64,000 nucleotides of DNA from Undaria pinnatifida (taxonomy: Eukaryota; Sar; Phaeophyceae; Laminariales; Alariaceae). The stretch spans positions 8,021,600 to 8,085,599 of the forward strand of contig JABAKD010000017.1 of assembly GCA_012845835.1 (NCBI GenBank). The letters are read 5' to 3'. The position numbers were made by a program, and so were the translations under genes. The notes under the pieces are model-generated. The model saw only the letters and a list, made by a program, of their open reading frames with translations, had not been told where the DNA came from and did no database searches. This document shows, one piece after another, positions 46,901-54,900 of the stretch (positions are counted from its first letter, which is position 1; each line of letters opens with the position of its first letter).

Positions 46901-49900
46901 GGTATGTAAACGTTTTTGTGCTTTTTTGTTTGTGTTTTTTTTTCATGGGTGTTTGTGGGATTTTTATCTGTGTTATGGAGGGTAAGGTTTTGCATGAAGA
47001 GCGCCGAGGCGTTCTTAGGCGGAAGAGCGCCTGATCCGGCGAAGTTAATGCATCACCGCAAGCATTTCTAGACCAAACTCATCGCCGTTCGCCGTACCCC
47101 CCCTGACCTTACCGAACCCTACCGAACTCTACCCTACCCTTACTTTACTCTCCCCTACCCTGCTCTTGCCCTACCCTACCCTACCCTACCCTACTCTACC
47201 CTACCCTACCCTACCCTACCCTACCCTACCCCACCCTACCCTACCCCACCCTACCGTGCATACCTTACCCTTACCCCGCCCGTGCTTTACCCTTTGCCTG
47301 CCCTCATCCTTACTCTACCCTACTCTGCCCTGCCCTGTCCGTACACTACCCTTGCCCTGCCCATGCCCTACCCTTTACCTACCCGATCTTACTTTACCTT
47401 ACCTTACCTTACCTTACCTTTCCTTACCTTACCTTACCTTACCTTACCTTACCTTACCTTACCTTACCTTACCTTACCTTACCTTACCTTATCTTATCTT
47501 ATCTTATCTTACCTTACCTTACCTCACCTTACCTTACCCTGCCCTGTTCTCCGGTGTTGCCGCCCTCACCGTCCTGGTTTGTTGCGACGCAGCGTTGTTT
47601 GGAACTGGCTGTTCTTTTCTGGAGAGGTAATCCTTACGATCGGAGTGTGGACTTCACACCTTCAAAGAGCTTTCCCTTCCATCAGGTGCGTGTGTCGTGT
47701 GTCCGTGTGTTTCCATGATTTTTGTGTGTGCGCATGGTTTGGGTTGTTGGGTCACTGTACATACTGTCCTGTTCATCAGTTATGTATGCATGTGTGTTCC
47801 ATGTATCCGTTATTTGATGTGTGTCCGTTTTTTGTATGTGTCCATGCATCCGTTATTTGGGTGTATGCATTTGTTCATGGTTGGGGCGTCCATGTGTCAT
47901 GATTTTGGTGTGTGTCCGGTCCATGTGTCCTTCTGTTTGGTGCATATCCCTTCTGCCCATACTTTGGGTGTGCGTTTATGCACCCATGGCTCTCAACCCC
48001 CCACCCCCCATCCCTGCTACCGCCACCACTCTCCTACCGCGCCCCCTCATCAGGGACCTGTGCACGATGGACGATCTGGTTGAGATCGACTCGAGCGTGT
48101 CAAACGAAGCAACTGTCTGCATCATGGTGCCCACAGCCGGGGAGAAAATGAAGAACCTGAAGCACGTGCTGCTGGGAGCCTACAGCCAGCGCATGTGGCC
48201 GTCGACCTTGTACGCCAGCCGCCAGCTGAGAATCGCTGTCCTAGACGAAAAGGGCAGGCACGAGGTGAGATATGACTTCTCGGAACCACTGCTCGTACGG
48301 TCAGGAGTGCGCGACTAAAAGCGAACCTGATGCACTGTACCACACCGCGGGAAATATTGGAATGAAAGTCAAACCGGACCGCTGTGATCCAGGAGGAAAT
48401 AAATAACGTGCTTTTTTTTTTTCGTTTTGGATTTTTTTTTCGGACAGGGGGGTGGGGGTCTTTAAAACATCTAAAACCTAGCGACAGTTGTTTTTTGTGA
48501 ACTTAGCTTCTTTTTCTTTCTGCCTTTTTTTTGTTCTATTTTTTCTATTTGGTTATGTGTTTATTTTTTGCTCGTTTTTTTTTTGGTTCTTTTTTGGCGC
48601 GGCCAGGTTCGCGACCTGGTGGAGAAGGTGTACAGCCTGGCGGAGGTCCTGGTGATTCCATCCGTGCAGCTGGAGCTGTGCACCAAGTTCGACGAACCCT
48701 TCATCACGCCCAAAATTTTCATGGACTACTTCAACCAGGTCAGTGTTTTTTCCGTCTCCTAGTATTTTACGACGTACAAGGTTAAGGTTCCCCTTCGAAG
48801 CTGTGCTTTTACTTGGAATCCCGGGGCTGTCGCAAGCTTACAAGGGAGAGCACAGGCGTTCGCTCCTCGTACCGGGTACTCGTAAGGCACCGGGCACACA
48901 GGGTGGGTAACACCGACAAGCCCACACAAATTGATTCAGGTAGTTATTAGTATACTCTGTAGTTCTACTTCGAAGTATTAAGATTGTCATTTCAGGGCTC
49001 TCTGGTAGCGTTCGGTTTTTTTTTGGGGGGGGGCGATGTGACGTTGTTCGTCGTTTCACAACAGACTTACATCGCAGGCGCTCGAGGTTATTGTTTTTGA
49101 GTCCATGATATGTGTTACGGGTTACGTGCCCTCGATTTCACGTCCTCCTCGCAGACGAAAAATGATTATTATTCAACTCTTTTTTTTGGGTATGCAAATA
49201 GCTTGAATTTTTTTTTTTGTGGTGTGTGCGCGATGTCAAAACGTGTCGACTCAGATGGATGCCCTTGACAAGTTCGTGTTCAGCGAAGCGTCCCACAAGG
49301 CATTCGACATCGCCCTTCGCATCGAAAACTACACCGGGGTGAAGACCAACAAGCTCGCCCGGGGTTCCAGCTCTTCCGGCGTGGTGAGCTGTTTATAGTT
49401 ACTGGACGCGATACGGTACAGTACATTATTTCGAGCGAATACGAGTTTGTAAATTACGCCGCATGTTTTTTTGTGCTGTGATTTTCATCCTCAATTTGTC
49501 CCATCTCCCCCCCCCCCCCCCCCCCCCCCCCATGCTTGGTCCCGCGTTTGTTATCCATGCAATTATGTCTGTTTCGAGTTGTTTTTTCCGTTGTATTTTG
49601 TCGCGATGTGCTTGGGTGTCGTGGCCCATGAATTATGTTCCCCACGATTTTTTGTTGTGTTTTCGCGCTTCCACTAGCGTGCCCCGTGTAAAGAGTTCCT
49701 CCCCTTGCGCGCCCCCCCCTCTGTCGCTGTTTTTGTTACAGCCTACCAAGGCGAAGAAGAAGGGAAAGGCTGCCAACATTCGACTCGAAGAGGGTAAGCC
49801 AGCGTTATCATGCAGTACATGTGTTTTTGCCGTTTGGTCGTTGTTAATATGCGTAATGTGTCCTTTCTATTGTCAGTAATGTGTCCTTCCTATTGTCAGT

Positions 49901-51888
49901 AATGTGTCCTTTCTATTGTCAGTATTGTGTCCTTCCTATTGTCAGTAATGTGTCCTTTCTATTGTCAGTATTGTGTCCTTTCTATTGTCAGTAATGTGTC
50001 CTATTGTCAGTAATGTGTCCTTTCTATTGTCAGTAATGTGTCCTTTCTATTGTCAGTATTGTGTCCTTCCTATTGTCAGTAATGTGTCATTTCTATTGTC
50101 AGTAATGTGTCCTTTCTATTGTCAGTATTGTGTCCTTCCTATTGTCAGTAATGTGGCCTTTCTATTGTCAGTAATGTGTCTTTTCTATTGTCAGTATTGT
50201 GTCCTTCCTATTGTCAGTAATGTGTCCTTTCTATTGTCAGTATTGTGTCCTTTCTATTATCAGTAATGTGTCCTTCCTATTGTCAGTAATGTGTCATTTC
50301 TATTGTCAGTAATGTGTCCTTTCTATTGTCAGTATTGTGTCCTTCCTATTGTCAGTAATGTGTCATTTCTATTGTCAGTAATGTGTCCTTTCTATTGTCA
50401 GTATTGTGTCCTTCCTATTGTCAGTAATGTGTCCTTTCTATTGTCAGTATTGTGTCCTTGTCCTTTTTATTGTCGTTTGTCAGTTTGTCGTTATATAAAA
50501 ATATTCCAAGGCCGTCAGCCGTGAGTTCGACGAATTTCAGGCCAATACTCATCTTGAGGACCTTGCATGAAACAGGAAACAAAAAGTGCAGCAGTACGTA
50601 CAGCAGTAGTACACCTGGTACGCGGAGAGCAGTTGTTTGGTTCTTGAGGACCTTGTTGGAAAACTATTAATATGGTGTTTTTTAGTGTTGTCATTTTTTG
50701 TTCGCTTTCTCGCCGCACCCCACCGCCTTCGTCGCTTGGCGTAGCACATACTACTCATACTTGTATCTGGTACTTGTTATTTTCGTCGCCAACTCGTGTC
50801 TTTTTGTCGGTTTTGTTTTTGTGTTACTTCTTACCTGGTGGTTCTATTTTCGTTTTTTTGTTTTTTCGGTCCCGGGTGCGCTCCTTGTAGGCTTCAAGCA
50901 GCTCTTCAACTCCACGCGCACCATCCCGTCCATCATCTACTCTGCCCGCGCTAGCCCCGGTACCCCTAAGGTAAGGCCAGTGTAGAAGCCAACGTCAATG
51001 GCGTGGAAACCCCGGGGAGAGTGAGGGACAATCTACTTGGAGTATGTATGGGTCTTTCTTTTGCGATGGGAAAATGGGTAGTGGAAACCCAGGGGGGGTC
51101 GGGGAAAGAGGAGTAGGGGGGCGCGGGTTATTCTCACTTGCCAACTGGCTCACGTTTGGGGTGAGATTTTTGGCCGGCAAGATGGCGAGAATTGGGGGGG
51201 GGGGGCGGGGGGGTTCTTTGGTGGCGTGCAAACTGGTTGAAGGGGGTGGGGAGGGGGGTTGGAGGAGTCATTAATGGTTTGAAAAGTGGTTGAGGGTGCG
51301 TGTTTATTAAGCCTGATCAAAATTTTTACGCCTTCGCAACTTGAAGCCCTTTTGGGGGGACAAATTACTTGAAGTTAGTGTAGGGAGGGGTTTTGGGGCT
51401 CTAGGGGCTAGCCCTTTTGTCACCGCAGTCCCGACATTGGGATAAAACACTTGGAGTTAGACTTGGATGGATCATTATAGGAGTTTGAAATGGGTTGGGT
51501 GACGAGACGCCCTCTCCCACGCGATTGGTCCGTGTGCACATACGTCGTATTATCGTATTCTGGTGTAGGTGAGTCCCAAGGCCGGAAACATGAACGCCGC
51601 TATCTTCCCGAACTCCCCCGGGGAGGACCCGGTTATCGGAGAAGCCGCCCGCATCGTCGTGGTGAACGACGCTAGGCACCGGCTCAAGACCGAGTTCCTG
51701 CAGCGCACGGTGCCGTACTTTTTCAAGCTCAACAGAAGGACCGGCAAGAACTTCGAGTGGGCTGATGTTGGCTTCGTGCAGACGCCCCAACGGTTCGAGG
51801 ACCTGAAAGACGGGGACCCGCTCGGAAACCACGCCGTGCTCACGTAAGTTCTTGACATCGCGCTTTTTTTTGTGTGTTTTCGTGATTT

Positions 51889-51919
<31 letters not shown>

Positions 51920-54900
51920 CTTTTGTGCTTTTTTATTGGTTTTCTCTCGCTCGCTGTGCGACAGGATGGGGCTGGAAGGAGGGATGAAGCAACCAATGAG
52001 CAAACAAGAGATCCAATTCCTATGTGCGCGAAGCCAAACCGAACAAACCAAACCAATCGCAACGACCCCACCTCACCTCCCACCTCACGTCACATCAAAC
52101 AAGAAAGAAAGCCTAAGCCAAACCCCAAACTACTGCACCCCACCCCAAGCCAACCCCAAGCCAACGCCTAAACCGAACCACCCGACCCCACAATAAACCG
52201 AAAACAAAAACAAAAACACAGGTTCTTCGTGTCGAACGTCAGCAAAGACGGAGTCGGCGGCGTCACCTCATGCGGGCAAGGTAGCCTCTGGCGAGTCGAC
52301 GCCCTCCGCGGCATGGCGGCAGACGGCACACAGAGCTGCGATTCTGAAAAGTCTCCGGACATCATCGGGCACGACTGCGGCTTCCGGTCTGAGGTCCTTA
52401 TCGAGGATACTCACACCTCCCTGGAGTTCTTCAAGTTGCAGTGGCGGTCGGCGTACGTGTGCGAACCGGGAGAGACGCTGGCGGTATGCGTGGAGCAGCC
52501 AAATACCGTGGCTTGGAGGGTCAAGCAGGTGGGTGGGTGGGGGTATGAATTTTGTGCTTGTGGTAACTGGATGAGTGTGTCCCTCTCAACTGTGACATCC
52601 TGGTTGAGGTGTTCAATTTCGTCATACTCGAGTGTATCTGTGTTCTCAGTGGTGGGAGGGAGAGCTGCTCTCACCCCGTCCCCCGACGAATTAACGCCAT
52701 CAACAACACCGCAGCTTTCATTCGATATGTCGCCATCACCACCACTTCTGCGAGGTCCCGCCGCCGCCGCCACCCCCCGGTAGGAGGGCTACGCACCCCC
52801 CCGCTCCCCCGAGGAAATAACGCCATCAACACCACCGCCATTATTCCTTATTGAGATTTGCCATCACCACCACTCCTGTCAAACCCTCCCCCTCCCCCCC
52901 GTCAATCTAACGCAACCCCTCTCCCCGCAAAATAATGCCGCCAGGTTTTCCGCTGGCACATCGGCGCCGTGCAGCTGCTGGTGAAGGACGGACCGTGCTT
53001 CGTGTGCACGTCCAAGATGCCCACCTTCCTCCACAAGATGTTCGGGCTCGATTCCCTCACCTACTACATCCAGGCCGTCGGAGGTTTCTTCATCATTTTG
53101 ATGTGAGTCAGGCACCATAGTCGAACCAGGGGCGAGCCCGTGTGCAAGATTTTGGACTGTTTTTTAGCCCCTCTCTGGTGCTGCAACGGTTAGTTTAGAG
53201 GCAAATGTAGGTGGAACTGGTGTGTGAGATATATCCCAGAAACTCCTTTCAACACGGTGGATCTCGAATTCGGTTTTCTTGTTCCCCTTCATCATCGCGG
53301 CCACCATACCCCAAAGCGAAAAACCCAGGGGGGAAAAAGAAAGAAAAAAAACGTCAGACGACAAAAAAAAAAATGTGTTGTCATATACTCCGGGGCATAT
53401 ATATATATATATATTTTGCATCCCATTTGTTATCCTCGCACTACTCTCGCCCTCCCTCCCAACAGTAACTCAAATCCGGGGTGACATAGCGGGCCCTCCT
53501 CCCCCCCTCCCCACTACAGTACGTGCCTTCATTTTTATCGCGAGTAGAATTCAGCATTTTCTTCTCAGGTCGACTCTCGTCGAATTGTACCTACCCACGC
53601 TGCTAGGCGCTCTCAGCAGTTAGTTGTTGATCCTTTTTGTTGTTGCATTTTTGCAAATACAGTCAAATGTCACCACGGTGGGATTCGAACTCAAGGACCA
53701 ACGCTAGTAGTACTCGAGGGTAACCACTAGATCACCGGGGTGGCCGGCTTTGGTTGTCACCTACCATGGTATTGATAAACGTCTTTTGGTCGGGGGCTTT
53801 GGTGCAAATCTCAGGCCCATCATGTTCAGCATCTTCCAGCAGACTCCGTTCGACACCGTGGGCCTTGAGTTCGTCTACTTCTTCTTCCCTTACATCATCA
53901 CGGCCACCATTCCCACCATCCTTGCCGTGGGCTGGAAGAACGTCAATCCCAACAGGGTGCTCACCGACGAGCAGTTCTGGCTCTCCACGTGTTACGTGCA
54001 GGTGAGGGGAGCGGAGGAGGTGGTGATTGGTGGTGGTGATGGTGTTGTGGTGGTGGTGGTGTTGGTGGTAGGCGGTGCCGTGATTGTTGTAGCTGTTGGT
54101 GGAGGTTGTTGGGGTGGTGGTCGTGGTTGATGATGGTTGTTTTTGTTGTGGTGTTGTGGTTGTTTTCGTTGTGGTGTGTGGTTATGGTTTATGTTGCTGT
54201 TGTTGTCACTATTGTTGTCGTTGTGTTGGTGTTGGTGTTTTGTGCTACGGTTGGCGGTGGTGCTGTTGTTGTTGCTGCTGCTGATATACTCTGCATTTGT
54301 TCCTTTCTCAAGACGGCGTTCCTTTCGTCCCGACATGGTCGATTTCGGGGACAATCAACTCAAATTGGTACATGTAACAACCTCTTTTCAATCCCTGCGC
54401 CCCCTCTCATGCGAGGGTCTATTGCCTCTTGACTACGGCGATGCATGACAATGAGCACGCCCCCGCCCCCTTCCCCACCAACCCTCACCCCTCTCCCCCT
54501 GATGGCCTGCGTCCTCTGTTTTTTTTCCCGCTCAGATCTGGGCGTTCGCATTAGGGGTCTGGAACCGGATCACCTGCGCAAACCCCGACAACGCGTGGAA
54601 CCTGGTGTGCCCCGTGTGGCCCCTCGGGCTCTTGTTCTGCCTCCTCATCACCAGCGCTGTCAACACCACCATCTACTGGATGTTCTACTTGTAAGTTTTT
54701 TTGCCGGACGAAGGGTTTCCAGAGAGACGGGGTGGGGACGAGGGAGAGGGGTAGAATACCACTACCAGGTAGTTCCTAAGTTTTGGGGTTCTGTTGTGCA
54801 AATCGTGTTGTGCTGTTACAATAACATTATACAACTGATGATTTCCCCCCAAAAATTGATTACCAGGGCTAGCTAATTGCAATCGGATAAAAACAGACAT

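Larger units (their letters stand above)
44401..47685 (+). other. GT2 gene: helices leading into the catalytic core (exons 10-14)
   Basis: About residues 613-834. Hydrophobic segments in exon 10 ([20 protein letters not shown]), exon 12 ([19 protein letters not shown]), exon 13 ([14 protein letters not shown]) and exon 14 ([15 protein letters not shown]). Exon 11 carries a small Cys pair (CGCC) between acidic residues. The last two helices directly before the catalytic domain fit the usual GT2 topology. Confidence 0.75.
48054..53102 (+). other. GT2 catalytic domain (exons 15-22)
   Basis: Residues about 835-1282. In order: [10 protein letters not shown] opening strand; RIAVLDEKG with the first conserved Asp (899), although the usual DDG is [12 protein letters not shown] (from 1040), the family's donor-binding block; IVVVNDARH (DxD position, reads D1070-A-R1072); FVQTPQRF (1106-1112); [27 protein letters not shown] with the putative catalytic base D1190; QVFRW (1230-1234), split over exons 21 and 22. 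Order and spacing are those of cellulose synthases, with extra sequence between VLDE and KAGN (exons 16-19), comparable in place to plant-specific or lineage-specific insertions. Confidence 0.9.

Noticed and set aside
47166..47902. Long TLPYLTLPY open frames
   Set aside because: Translations of the CCCTA/ACCTT array; only the exon at 47593-47685 within them is real.
49850..50524. Regular 23-bp repeat resembling a CRISPR array
   Set aside because: No unique spacers between units and it lies in a eukaryotic intron; it is a minisatellite.
49973..50524. Open frames reading MSFLLSV and FYCQYCV repeats
   Set aside because: Translations of the minisatellite inside a GT2 intron.
51961..52220. Extra GT2 exon starting after the CAG at 51964
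   Set aside because: The sequence is low-complexity (CCAAACC-rich), and exon 20 joins 52222 in phase giving a normal family sequence.
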